Assembly (NCBI GenBank): GCA_027488755.1
Contig: JAIYAZ010000135.1
Location: 54,028 to 118,027, forward strand
DNA from: Verrucomicrobiaceae bacterium
GTDB taxonomy: Bacteria > Verrucomicrobiota > Verrucomicrobiia > Chthoniobacterales > JAATET01
Direction: 5' to 3'
Length of the DNA stretch: 64,000 bases
Below, in pieces: positions 19,468 through 28,102 of the stretch (position 1 is the first letter of the stretch; each line of letters starts with the position of its first letter). The notes under the pieces are model-generated. The model was given only the letters and a program-made list of their open reading frames with translations. It searched no databases and had not been told where the DNA came from. Position numbers and translations under genes: made by a program.

Positions 19468-20601
19468 TCACGCGCCGAAGAGGGCGCGGTGCTGCTCGAG
19501 GCAATAGCGGTCGGTCATGCCGGAGAGGTAGTCGGCGACGGTGCGGGGGAGGCCTTCGCGTTTGATGCGGCGGGCGGCCTTGGTGCCGATGAGGGAGGGT
19601 TTTTCCACGTAGCGGTGGAAGAGGGATTCGAGCAGGGCGCAGCCGCGCTGGTTGGCCTCGGCGACCTCGGGGTTGTAGTAAAGATTGCGGTAGAGGAATT
19701 TCCGGAGGGCGGCGTTGCCGCGGCGGGTTTCCGGGCTGAAGCCGATGAGGCGGCGCTTGTTTTTGCGGACGTCGGCGGGGGTTTTGACGCGGGCGTCGCG
19801 GATGGCGCGGGCGCTGGTGATGACGAGGTCCTCGACCTGGCGGTTGACGATGCAGCGGATGATGTAGCCGCGGCGTTCGGTGGGGTCGAGCCGGCGGAAC
19901 TCGCGTTCCGCGAACATGCGGGCTTCGGCCCAGAGGGGGAGTTCGTCGAGGGCGGCGGGATCGAGGAGGCCGGAGTCGAGGCCGTCGTCGAGGTCGTGGC
20001 TGGAGTAGGTGATCTCGTCGGCGAAGTCGGCGACCTGCGCTTCGAGGGAGGGGGAGTGGTAGGTGCCGCCGTCGGGGGCGGTGTAGCTGACGTTGTGTTT
20101 CTGGAGGCCCTCGATGACTTCGTGCGTGAGGTTGAGGCCGGGGTGGCGGGGGTATTTGGATTCGAGGAGCGTGACGACGCGGAGGCTCTGGTCGTTGTGG
20201 TCGAAGCCGCCGTGGGCCTTCATGAGGCGGTCGAGCGCGGCCTCACCGCTGTGGCCGAAGGGGGAGTGGCCGAGGTCGTGCGCGAGGGCGATGGCCTCGG
20301 TGAGGTCCTCGTTGAGGGCGAGGGCGCGGGCGATGGTGCGGGCGATGGATGCGACCTCGATGGTGTGGGTGAGGCGGGTGCGGTAGTGGTCGCCGGTGCC
20401 GTTGAGGAAGACCTGGGTTTTGCCGTCGAGGCGGCGGAAGGCGGCGCTGTGGATGATGCGGGCCCGGTCGCGCTGGAAGCAGGTGCGGTAGGGGTGCTGG
20501 GTTTCGCGGTGGATGCGGCCGAGGGATTCCGCCGCCTTGCAGGCGTAGGGGGCGAGCGTAGTGAGCTCGTCGGCTTCGATGCGTTCGCGGGATTTAAACA
20601 T
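19468..20601 (-). CDS. dgt: dGTPase-like HD-domain triphosphohydrolase
   Basis: FQRDRARIIHSAAFRRLDGKTQVF, TRLTHTIEVASIARTIA, LAHDLGHSPFGHSGE. Confidence 0.93.
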   Translation of the reverse strand: MFKSRERIEADELTTLAPYACKAAESLGRIHRETQHPYRTCFQRDRARIIHSAAFRRLDGKTQVFLNGTGDHYRTRLTHTIEVASIARTIARALALNEDLTEAIALAHDLGHSPFGHSGEAALDRLMKAHGGFDHNDQSLRVVTLLESKYPRHPGLNLTHEVIEGLQKHNVSYTAPDGGTYHSPSLEAQVADFADEITYSSHDLDDGLDSGLLDPAALDELPLWAEARMFAEREFRRLDPTERRGYIIRCIVNRQVEDLVITSARAIRDARVKTPADVRKNKRRLIGFSPETRRGNAALRKFLYRNLYYNPEVAEANQRGCALLESLFHRYVEKPSLIGTKAARRIKREGLPRTVADYLSGMTDRYCLEQHRALFGA

Positions 20602-20905
20602 GGGGATCGTCGGTTCCGAAGATTTCGCGGCGGGCGGCGCGGCGTTCCTCGCGGCCGCGGCGGATGACCATCAGCAGATCGTAGGCGGCGAGGAGGGCAA
20701 CGCAAACCGTGAGTGCGCCGCAGGCGAGCCAGTAGAGCGCGAAGAAAAGCGGGTGGGTGGCGAAGGTGTCCCACAGCGCGAAGACGCCGAGGGCGAAGAG
20801 CGCGAGGACGAGTAGCAGGAGGGCGGAGATGACCTGGCGGCGGGCGGTGAGGTCGCGGGCGATGCCGGCGGCGAGGGCGAGAACGAGGCCGGCGAAGCGT
20901 TTCAC
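20594..20905 (-). CDS. Small membrane protein
   Basis: 103 aa with two hydrophobic segments; overlaps the adjacent starts/stops. Confidence 0.6.
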   Translation of the reverse strand: MKRFAGLVLALAAGIARDLTARRQVISALLLLVLALFALGVFALWDTFATHPLFFALYWLACGALTVCVALLAAYDLLMVIRRGREERRAARREIFGTDDPHV

Positions 20906-21996
20906 GCGATGCGCTGGGTGGTGGCGGGGTCGAAGAGGTGGACGCGCGCGGGATCGAGCCGGAAGCGGCCTCGGCGGCCGGCTTCGCGGGGGTCGACGAG
21001 GTGTGGGGAGCGGCTGATGAGGGCGTGCGCGCCGGTCTGGGCGTGGAAGAAGGCGGTGCCTTCGCGGATTTCCACGAAGTCGACGAGGGCCTGGAAGAGG
21101 CCCGGGGCGTTGGGGGCCTCGGCGGGCACGGGCGGGCAGTCCTCGGGGCGGACGCCGAGGAGGATGTCGCGGCCGACGTAGGCGCGGGCGGCGGGGTGTT
21201 CGTCGAGGCGGAGTTCGACCACGCCGCCGTCGCTTTCCTTGAAGGTGAGCTGGCCGTCGGTGGACTTGAGGGCGCCGCGGAGGAAGTTCATGCCGGGGCG
21301 GCCGAGGCTGGCGGCGGCGCAGACGTTGACGGGTTCGCGGTGGATGGCGAGGGGTGCGCCCTGCTGGACGATGGCGCCGTGGCGGAGCAGGACGAGGTGG
21401 CTGGCGAGGGTGAGGGCTTCGCCGGGGTCCTCGGTCGTGGCGACGATGGTGGCGCGGAGCTGGTGGTGGAGGCGGGCGAGGTCGGCGCGGAGGTGGGCGC
21501 GGGCGGAGTCCTCCAGGCCGGCGAGGGGATGGTCGAGCAGGATGACCTTGGGCTGGGGGGCGAGGGCGCGGGCGATTTCGGCGCGGCGGAGGTCGGCCGG
21601 GCTGAGCGCGGCGGGGCGGTGTTCCAGGAGGGGTTCGAGGCCGAGGAGGGCGGCGGTTTCGCGCACGCGGCGGGCGGCGAGGTCGGTGGTGAGGCGCTGC
21701 GGGCGCAGGGCGGCGAGGAGGTTTTCGGCGACGGTGCGGTGGGGGAGAAGCGGGGCGGAGGGGGTGGCGAGGGTGACGTCGCGGCGGCCGGCCGGGAGGG
21801 GATTGACGACGCGGTCGGCGACGCGGATCTCACCGCTGGTGGGGCGTTCCAGCCCGGCGGCAAGGCGCAGGAGGGCGGAGCCGCCGGCGTCGGCGGGGCC
21901 GAGCAGGATGGTGTAACCGCGGTCGGGGCATTCCAACGAAAGGTCGCGCAGGCCGGCCGCCGGGGCGGCGAGGTTTTGGAAGGCGAGGGAGGCCAT
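20902..21996 (-). CDS. MalK/UgpC-like ABC ATPase homologue with degenerate catalytic motifs
   Basis: Fold retained (GYTILLGPADAGGSALLRLAAGLERP..., C-terminal GVRPED TOBE-like) but Walker A Lys, Walker B Glu, LSGGQ and H-loop His are absent. Confidence 0.85.
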   Translation of the reverse strand: MASLAFQNLAAPAAGLRDLSLECPDRGYTILLGPADAGGSALLRLAAGLERPTSGEIRVADRVVNPLPAGRRDVTLATPSAPLLPHRTVAENLLAALRPQRLTTDLAARRVRETAALLGLEPLLEHRPAALSPADLRRAEIARALAPQPKVILLDHPLAGLEDSARAHLRADLARLHHQLRATIVATTEDPGEALTLASHLVLLRHGAIVQQGAPLAIHREPVNVCAAASLGRPGMNFLRGALKSTDGQLTFKESDGGVVELRLDEHPAARAYVGRDILLGVRPEDCPPVPAEAPNAPGLFQALVDFVEIREGTAFFHAQTGAHALISRSPHLVDPREAGRRGRFRLDPARVHLFDPATTQRIA

Positions 21997-22062
21997 GGAA
22001 AGGCGGGCAGTTTAGGCGCTCCGGCGCAAGGTCCAAGGCCGAAAGCGGGCCGGGGGGGCGGT

Positions 22063-22401
22063 TTAACCGGGGGGCCAGGCGAGGGGGCGTCCGCCGAGCA
22101 GGTGGATGTGAAGGTGGGGGACGGTTTCGCCGCCGTCGGGGCCGTGGTTGATGACGACGCGGAAGCCGGTGGCGTCGAGGCCGAGGGCGCGGGCGACGTC
22201 GCCGGCCTTGAGGAGGAGGTGGCCGAGCAGGGCGTGGTCGGCGGGAGTGGCCGCGCCGAGCCGGGGGATGGGGCGCTTCGGGACGAGGAGGACGTGAGTG
22301 GGGGCCTGCGGGTGGATGTCGCGGAAGGCGAGGCAGTGTTCGTCCTCGAAGACGATGTCGGCCGGGATTTCGCGGGCGATGATTTTTTCGAAGAGGGTCA
22401 T
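22063..22401 (-). CDS. HIT-family (HinT-like) protein
   Basis: MTLFEKIIAREIPADIVFEDE...HLHIHLLGG. Confidence 0.94.
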   Translation of the reverse strand: MTLFEKIIAREIPADIVFEDEHCLAFRDIHPQAPTHVLLVPKRPIPRLGAATPADHALLGHLLLKAGDVARALGLDATGFRVVINHGPDGGETVPHLHIHLLGGRPLAWPPG

Positions 22402-22407
22402 GGGAAG

Positions 22408-22483
22408 TTAAACAGGAGGGCGCGGAGGGAACGGAGAAACAGGCCGGGGCGGAAATTTCCTTCGCTCCGTTTCCTCCGGTTAA
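22408..22483. repeat. Imperfect long inverted repeat (stem-loop) between HIT gene and ATP-cone-like gene
   Basis: TTAAACAGGAGGGCGCGGAGGGAACGGAG vs reverse complement of TTCGCTCCGTTTCCTCCGGTTAA. Confidence 0.65.
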
Positions 22484-22485
22484 AC

Positions 22486-23046
22486 TCAGGAGAGCTGGAG
22501 GTGGAGCTCGGCGGCGCGGGGGCTGGAGTCGAGTTCCTCGCGGATGAAGCGGACGATTTCGGAGCGGAGGCCGGCGCAGTCGGTGCGCCAGTTTTTCGCG
22601 CTGCGGAGGAGCTTCACGCAGGGCTGGAGGTCGAAGAGTTCGACGCGGAGGGAGGGCGAGTCGGCGATGGTGCGGAGTTCGTCCTGGAGGAGGCGGAAGA
22701 AGAGGAGTTCGTAGCCGGTGCCGGCCTCGCGGGCGAGGCGGGCGAGGGAGAGCCGGAAGGGCGGGGGGAGGGGCTCGAAGTGGGTGGCGACGTCGGCGTA
22801 GCCGATGACCTGGAGGACGGATTGGACGGTGGTGCGGAGCTGGCCGAGGGCGAGGACGGGTTCGTCGAAGTCGTTGCGTAGGTAGGTGGCGACGGTTTCG
22901 GTGACGTGTTCGGCGAGCCACCATTTCTGGTAACCGGCGCGCTGGGCGGCGCGGGCGAGGCCCTCGGCGAGCCAGGGGGTCTCGAAGTCCATGATGCGGC
23001 CGTCGTCGAAACGGACGGCGGGGAGGAGGTTTTTGAACGCGATCAT
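22486..23046 (-). CDS. Uncharacterised protein with ATP-cone-like N-terminus, coupled to nrdR
   Basis: VRFDDGRIMDFETPWLAEGLARAAQRAG...LGQLRTTVQSVLQVIGYADVATHF resembles the ATP-cone layout; 4-bp overlap with nrdR. Confidence 0.6.
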   Translation of the reverse strand: MIAFKNLLPAVRFDDGRIMDFETPWLAEGLARAAQRAGYQKWWLAEHVTETVATYLRNDFDEPVLALGQLRTTVQSVLQVIGYADVATHFEPLPPPFRLSLARLAREAGTGYELLFFRLLQDELRTIADSPSLRVELFDLQPCVKLLRSAKNWRTDCAGLRSEIVRFIREELDSSPRAAELHLQLS

Positions 23047-23537
23047 TTGGCGGAGAAGAGTTCGGGCTGGGCCGGGGTTTTCACCCCGCGGCGCTCGAAG
23101 GACTGGATTTCCTCGATGAAGTCGCCGATTTCCTGAAATTCGCGGTAGACGGAGGCGTAGCGGACGTAGGCGACGGGGTCGAGGGCGTGGAGTTTTTCCA
23201 TGACCTTGAGGCCGATCTGGCGGGTAGGCACTTCGCGTTCGTTGCCGGCTTCGAGTTCGTTGATGATTTCCTCCACGCTGCGCTCGATTTCGTCCATGCC
23301 GATCGGGCGTTTTTCGGAGGCTTTGACGAAGCTGTTGAGGAGCTTGTGGCGGTCGAAGGGTTCGTGCCGGCCGTCACGCTTGATGGCGCGGAGTTCCAGG
23401 CGCTCGATCTCTTCGTAGGTGGTGAATCGGGTTTCGCACTGGAGGCATTCCCGCCGGCGTCGGATGGACGTGCCCTCTTTCGAGAGCCGGGAATCGATGA
23501 CTTTGTCCTCCAGGGAACCGCACTTGGGGCAACGCAT
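23043..23537 (-). CDS. nrdR: Transcriptional repressor NrdR
   Basis: MRCPKCGSLEDKVIDSRLSKEGTSIRRRRECLQCETRFTTYE. Confidence 0.97.
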   Translation of the reverse strand: MRCPKCGSLEDKVIDSRLSKEGTSIRRRRECLQCETRFTTYEEIERLELRAIKRDGRHEPFDRHKLLNSFVKASEKRPIGMDEIERSVEEIINELEAGNEREVPTRQIGLKVMEKLHALDPVAYVRYASVYREFQEIGDFIEEIQSFERRGVKTPAQPELFSAK

Positions 23538-23568
23538 TGTGTCGCGCGGGAAATTTCATCGGAGATTG

Positions 23569-23584
23569 ACTCAATATCTTGTGG
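23569..23584 (-). promoter_or_regulatory. Candidate NrdR box upstream of nrdR
   Basis: ACTCAATATCTTGTGG matches 13 of 16 positions of the recalled ACACWATATATWGTGT consensus, about 32 bp upstream of the nrdR start. Confidence 0.5.
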
Positions 23585-23636
23585 TGTCAACGTGAATTCC
23601 CCGGATTTTTCACCCGTCCGTGGCGGGGGCGGACGG

Positions 23637-24272
23637 TCAGGGGGAGCGGCCCTGGCGCTCGGCGGCGATGCCGCGGGCGATGGCGTCGGCGATGCGCTGG
23701 CGGCCGGAGGCGCTTTGGAGGACGGCGTTTTCGGAGGGATTCGAGACGAAGCCGCCTTCGACGAGGATGGCGGGGCGGCGGTTTTTGCGGAGGACGTAGA
23801 AGCCGCGTTGCTTCACGCCGCGGTTGCGGGTGGCGTAGGCGCGGGCGAGCTGGCCGTTGACGTTGGCGGCGAGGCGGGCGGCGCGGGGGAGGTAGTAGTA
23901 GGTCTCGACGCCGTGGCCGGAGGAGCCGCGGTCCCAGTTGTAGTGGACGCTGACGAAGATGCTGTCGGGGGTGGCGTGGGAGACGGCGACGCGCTGGCCG
24001 AGGGTGATGAAGTAGTCGCCGTTGCGGGTCATGATGACGCGGAAGCCCTTGCGGCGGAGGCTGGAGGCGAGGCGTTTGGCGGTGTCGAGGGCGAGGTCTT
24101 TTTCGTAGCGACCGGCGCGGGGGCGGCCGCCGTTGTCATGTCCGCCGTGCCCGGCATCGACGACGACCGTTCCGAAGGAGCCGGCGCCGAGGGTGCCGTA
24201 GGAGCTGCAGCCGGCGCCGGCGCATCCCGCGAGAAGGGCAAGGCAGGCGGAAAGGCGAAGGTGGCGGAACAT
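23637..24272 (-). CDS. N-acetylmuramoyl-L-alanine amidase (Amidase_3)
   Basis: Lipoprotein-like signal; [33 protein letters not shown]. Confidence 0.92.
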   Translation of the reverse strand: MFRHLRLSACLALLAGCAGAGCSSYGTLGAGSFGTVVVDAGHGGHDNGGRPRAGRYEKDLALDTAKRLASSLRRKGFRVIMTRNGDYFITLGQRVAVSHATPDSIFVSVHYNWDRGSSGHGVETYYYLPRAARLAANVNGQLARAYATRNRGVKQRGFYVLRKNRRPAILVEGGFVSNPSENAVLQSASGRQRIADAIARGIAAERQGRSP

Positions 24273-24379
24273 GCGGGGCTGCTTGGGAAATGCTTGCGCA
24301 GGGTAAGGAAGAAGCGTGCCAACGCAACGTTTTTAGACTCGATTTCCCGGGACCCGGACGCATGGTGGGCGGGATAGTC

Positions 24380-25141
24380 ATGCTTGCAAAGCGCATCATT
24401 CCCTGTCTGGACGTGACCGATGGTCGCGTGGTGAAAGGCACGAAGTTTTTGAATCTGCGGGATGCCGGGGATCCGGTGGAATGCGCGAAGGCCTACGATG
24501 CGCAGGGCGCGGATGAGTTGGTGTTCCTGGACATCACCGCCTCGAGCGACGGGCGGGCGACCATGGTGGATGTGGTCGAGCGCACCGCGGAGCAATGCTT
24601 CATGCCGCTGACGGTGGGCGGGGGGATTCGTTCGGTGGAGGACATGCGCACGATGCTGCTGGCGGGCGCGGACAAGGTGAGCGTGAACACGGCGGCGATC
24701 CGGGACCCGGAGCTGGTGCGCGCGGGTTTTGACGCGTTCGGGGCGCAGTGCATCGTGGTGGCCATTGACGCGAAGCGGAATGAGCGGGGGGGGTGGACGG
24801 TTTACACCCACGGCGGCCGCAACCCGACGGATCTGGATGCCGTGGCGTGGGCCGAGCGGGTCGCGGAGCTCGGCGCGGGGGAGATTTTGCTCACGAGCAT
24901 GGATGCGGATGGCACCTGCGCGGGTTATGACCTTGGCCTGACCGCGGCGGTGAGCGGGGCGGTGCCGATTCCGGTGATCGCCAGCGGCGGGGCGGGCAAC
25001 CTCGCGCATCTCGCGGAGGTGCTCGATGCGGGGCGCGCGGATGCGGTGCTCGCGGCAAGCATTTTTCACTTCGGGGACTTTACGATTTCGGAGGCGAAGG
25101 ATTTCCTGGCGAACCGAGGAATTGAGGTGCGAAATTCCTAA
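24380..25141 (+). CDS. hisF: Imidazole glycerol phosphate synthase subunit HisF
   Basis: [34 protein letters not shown]...[12 protein letters not shown]. Confidence 0.97.
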   Translation: MLAKRIIPCLDVTDGRVVKGTKFLNLRDAGDPVECAKAYDAQGADELVFLDITASSDGRATMVDVVERTAEQCFMPLTVGGGIRSVEDMRTMLLAGADKVSVNTAAIRDPELVRAGFDAFGAQCIVVAIDAKRNERGGWTVYTHGGRNPTDLDAVAWAERVAELGAGEILLTSMDADGTCAGYDLGLTAAVSGAVPIPVIASGGAGNLAHLAEVLDAGRADAVLAASIFHFGDFTISEAKDFLANRGIEVRNS

Positions 25142-25147
25142 TTCGAT

Positions 25148-25171
25148 ATAGGGGAAAACCCCGTATTTTTT
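25148..25171 (+). terminator. Possible terminator after hisF
   Basis: GGGG-AAAA-CCCC hairpin followed by GTATTTTTT. Confidence 0.4.
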
Positions 25172-25221
25172 GCTTGCATATCGATTGTCCAAATGGCTTC
25201 CTGCGGAGAAATCTAACTCAA

Positions 25222-25737
25222 GTGACTGCTCCGACCGAATTCTCCCCCGATGGCATCCTCTCCTATCTCCGTGGCCGCGGCCTTCGCATTACCCGAAGCC
25301 GACGCGGAATCATTCAAGCTCTCTTCAAGGCGACGCAGCCGTTGTCGTTGACGGAGATTCAGGCCAAGGCGCTGGCTGAGGGAGGCATCCTGCCGGATTA
25401 CGCGACGGTGTTTCGCATGATGGTCCTGCTGGAGAGTCTGAACATTGCGCACAAGGTGAACTTGCGCCGTTCGTGCAGTTACTACGAACTCACCTATCCC
25501 GGTCGCCAGAACTACCACCTCGTTTGCACCCGAACGGGCGCGGTGACCCGGCTGGAAATCCCCTGCCCGGTGGCGGAGGTGGAGCGTTTCATCAAGGAAA
25601 AGTTTGGCTACACCGGCCTGCATCATTCCCTCGAGTTTTTCGGCCTTTCGCCCGAAGGCGCGGCGTTGCCGCCGGTCGAGGTGGCTACGGTGGAAGCCGC
25701 CGTGGTCCCGGTCGCGCCCACAGCACCACTGCCGTAA
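25222..25737 (+). CDS. Fur-family transcriptional regulator (start uncertain)
   Basis: LRGRGLRITRSRRGIIQALF...SLTEIQAKA...DYATVFRMMVLLESLNIAHKV...YHLVCTRTGAV. Confidence 0.85.
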   Translation: MTAPTEFSPDGILSYLRGRGLRITRSRRGIIQALFKATQPLSLTEIQAKALAEGGILPDYATVFRMMVLLESLNIAHKVNLRRSCSYYELTYPGRQNYHLVCTRTGAVTRLEIPCPVAEVERFIKEKFGYTGLHHSLEFFGLSPEGAALPPVEVATVEAAVVPVAPTAPLP

Positions 25738-26113
25738 ATCCGAGCAGGACGACGTCCCGCCCGAGGGCGAAAAGCATTTTCCCCCGGGACGGGGACGGGT
25801 CTTCCCCGAAGCAGCCGCAGTCGACGATCAGGCCCTGCTGCAGGGCCCAGGCGAGGGCGGCGATAAAGAGGAGCAGCAGGCCGGCGGCGAGGGCCGCGCC
25901 GATGCGTTTCGTGCGGGACACGAGCAGCAGGCCGCCCGTGGCGATTTCGATCCAGCCGAGGCTGGCGGCGAGCAGACCGATGAGCACCGGGGGAACGAAC
26001 GTGAACTGCGCGACGGTGATCGCGAAGCGTTCGCTGGGGCCCATTTTGACAAAGCCCGCGTAGAGGAAGACGCCGGCGAGCGTGAGCCGGAGGATCCAAT
26101 CCAGCGCCTTCAC
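25685..26113 (-). CDS. DoxX/MauE-family membrane protein
   Basis: LDWILRLTLAGVFLYAGFVKM...VDCGCFGEDPS four-TM pattern; GTG start. Confidence 0.75.
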   Translation of the reverse strand: MKALDWILRLTLAGVFLYAGFVKMGPSERFAITVAQFTFVPPVLIGLLAASLGWIEIATGGLLLVSRTKRIGAALAAGLLLLFIAALAWALQQGLIVDCGCFGEDPSPSRGKMLFALGRDVVLLGFTAVVLWARPGPRRLPP

Positions 26114-26979
26114 GCGGCGGCCTCCACGGCGCAGAGGGTGCACAGCGCCTGGTGGGTGGCGCGGACGTTGTGCACGCGGAAAATGGCGGCCCCGCGGAGG
26201 AATCCCGCGACGAGGCTGGCCATCGTGCCGGGGTCGCGGTCGCGGGGATCGGGGAGATTCAGGACGTCGCCGATGACGGATTTGCGGGAGACGGGCAGGA
26301 GGATCGGGCGGTCGAATTCGTGCAGCGCGGGGAGTTCGCGGTAGACGCGCAGGTTGTCGTCGCGCTGTTTCGCGAAGTCGATGCCGGGGTCGAGCACGAG
26401 GGCCTCGCGCGGAAGGCCGGCGGCTTCCGCGCGGGCGATGCGTTCGGCGAAGAACGCGCGCATTTCGCCGATGACATCGCGCCAAGCAACGTGGGTGTGG
26501 GGGACCTTGGGTTCCCCGACGGTGTGCATGAGGAGGAGGGCGGCGCCGGTTTGCGCGCAGATCGCGGCGTTCTCCGGCGTGGGGAGGCCGCCCATGTCGT
26601 TGAGCAGATCGCCGCCGAGGGGCAGAATGGCGCGGGCCACCTCGGGGCGCCACGTGTTGATGGAAAGCAGGGGCGGGAAGACTTGCTCGCCGTTCGCCGG
26701 GGTGGCGCCCGCGACGGCCTCGGCGTAGCGCGCGAGGTAGGGGCGGAGGCGCGCGATCTCGGCTTCGGCGGGGATGGCGGCGCGGTTCGTGCGCGCGCTT
26801 TCGGCGCCGATGTCGATGATGTCCGCGCCTTCGGCGATGAGCTCGCGCGTGCGGCGCAGGGCCCATTCGACGTCGAGCGAACCGTCGCCCGAGAAGGAAT
26901 CATCGTTCAAATTCAGGATGCCCATCACGAGCGGGCGGCGGGGGAAGGTGATGAGGCGGGCGCGGGCGCGAAGAATCAT
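26110..26979 (-). CDS. folP: Dihydropteroate synthase-like protein (divergent)
   Basis: LVMGILNLNDDSFSGDG, ADIIDIGAES, LVLDPGIDFAKQRDDNL, SRKSVIGD, RVHNV. Confidence 0.8.
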   Translation of the reverse strand: MILRARARLITFPRRPLVMGILNLNDDSFSGDGSLDVEWALRRTRELIAEGADIIDIGAESARTNRAAIPAEAEIARLRPYLARYAEAVAGATPANGEQVFPPLLSINTWRPEVARAILPLGGDLLNDMGGLPTPENAAICAQTGAALLLMHTVGEPKVPHTHVAWRDVIGEMRAFFAERIARAEAAGLPREALVLDPGIDFAKQRDDNLRVYRELPALHEFDRPILLPVSRKSVIGDVLNLPDPRDRDPGTMASLVAGFLRGAAIFRVHNVRATHQALCTLCAVEAAA

Positions 26980-27042
26980 GCGGTGGGTTCCTGCTTGTTC
27001 TGGCGCGCATTCTCCCGCAGCCTCGCCGTCAGCGCAATCGTC

Positions 27043-28086
27043 ATGAAGTTCATCGAATCCGTTTACGAGAAACTCCGGCGCCACCCGAAACGCATCGTTT
27101 TTCCCGAGGGGGATGACCCCCGCGTCCTGCGGGCCGCCCAGACCTTTTACGAGAACCAGCTCGGCATTCCCGTGCTGCTCGGTGACCGAGCCGTGATCGA
27201 GCGGGTCGCGACCGTGGAGAAGGTCGATCTCGACCACGTGGCCATCGTCAATCCCGAGACCTCCTCCGATCTGCCGGTCTTCTGCGAGCGGCTCGAAAAG
27301 CTCGACCGCTACAAAAAGTTCGGCGTGCGCGACAGCCGGGCGCTGATGGTGAACCGGAATTATTTCGCCGCGATGATGCTTCAATACGGGCTCGTGGACG
27401 GCCTCGTCGGCGGCGTGAACAGCTACGGCGGCTCGCTCCTGCGTCCGCTCCTGCAGATCGTGAAGCGGTTTCCGCACGCGGACGTGATCGCCAGCGCGAT
27501 GATCGTTGCGCTGCCGAATTCGACGCACGGCGACGACGGCGTGCTGTTTTTCAGCGACACGGGCGTCGTGCCCGAGCCGACGATGCAGCAGCTCGGCTCC
27601 ATCGCGGTGCAGACCGGGCTGCTGGCCCGCCAGGTCTTCGGGCACAAGCCCCGCGTGGCCCTGCTGAGCTTTTCCACCAAGGGCAGCGCGAAAACGCCCG
27701 CGACCGAAAAGGTCGCCGGAGCCACGGTCCTCGCCCGCGAACTCGCCACCCGCCTCGGCTTCGAAATGGCGGTGGATGGCGAGCTCCAGGCCGACACCGC
27801 GCTCGTGGCCGAGATCGCCGAGACCAAACAGGTCGGCGGCCTCGTGGCGGGCAAGGCGAACGTGCTCGTGTTCCCGGATCTGAACTCCGGGAACATCGCG
27901 GTGAAGCTCGTGCAGTATCTCGGCGGGGCCCGCGTTTACGGTCAGATTCTCCTCGGGCTCACGCGGCCCGCGGCCGAGCTTTCCCGTGGCACGCACCCCG
28001 ACGAAATCGCCGCCGTGGCCGCGCTCGTAGGCCTGCAGGCCATCGAGTATCGCAAACTCTACCCGACCGAGGAGTCGCTCGGTTGA
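27043..28086 (+). CDS. pta: Phosphate acetyltransferase (catalytic PTA_PTB domain)
   Basis: RIVFPEGDDPRVLRAA, VGGVNSYGGSLLRPLLQIV, KPRVALLSFSTKGSAKTP. Confidence 0.93.
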   Translation: MKFIESVYEKLRRHPKRIVFPEGDDPRVLRAAQTFYENQLGIPVLLGDRAVIERVATVEKVDLDHVAIVNPETSSDLPVFCERLEKLDRYKKFGVRDSRALMVNRNYFAAMMLQYGLVDGLVGGVNSYGGSLLRPLLQIVKRFPHADVIASAMIVALPNSTHGDDGVLFFSDTGVVPEPTMQQLGSIAVQTGLLARQVFGHKPRVALLSFSTKGSAKTPATEKVAGATVLARELATRLGFEMAVDGELQADTALVAEIAETKQVGGLVAGKANVLVFPDLNSGNIAVKLVQYLGGARVYGQILLGLTRPAAELSRGTHPDEIAAVAALVGLQAIEYRKLYPTEESLG

Positions 28087-28102
28087 CGTCCCGTCGAGCG
28101 CC

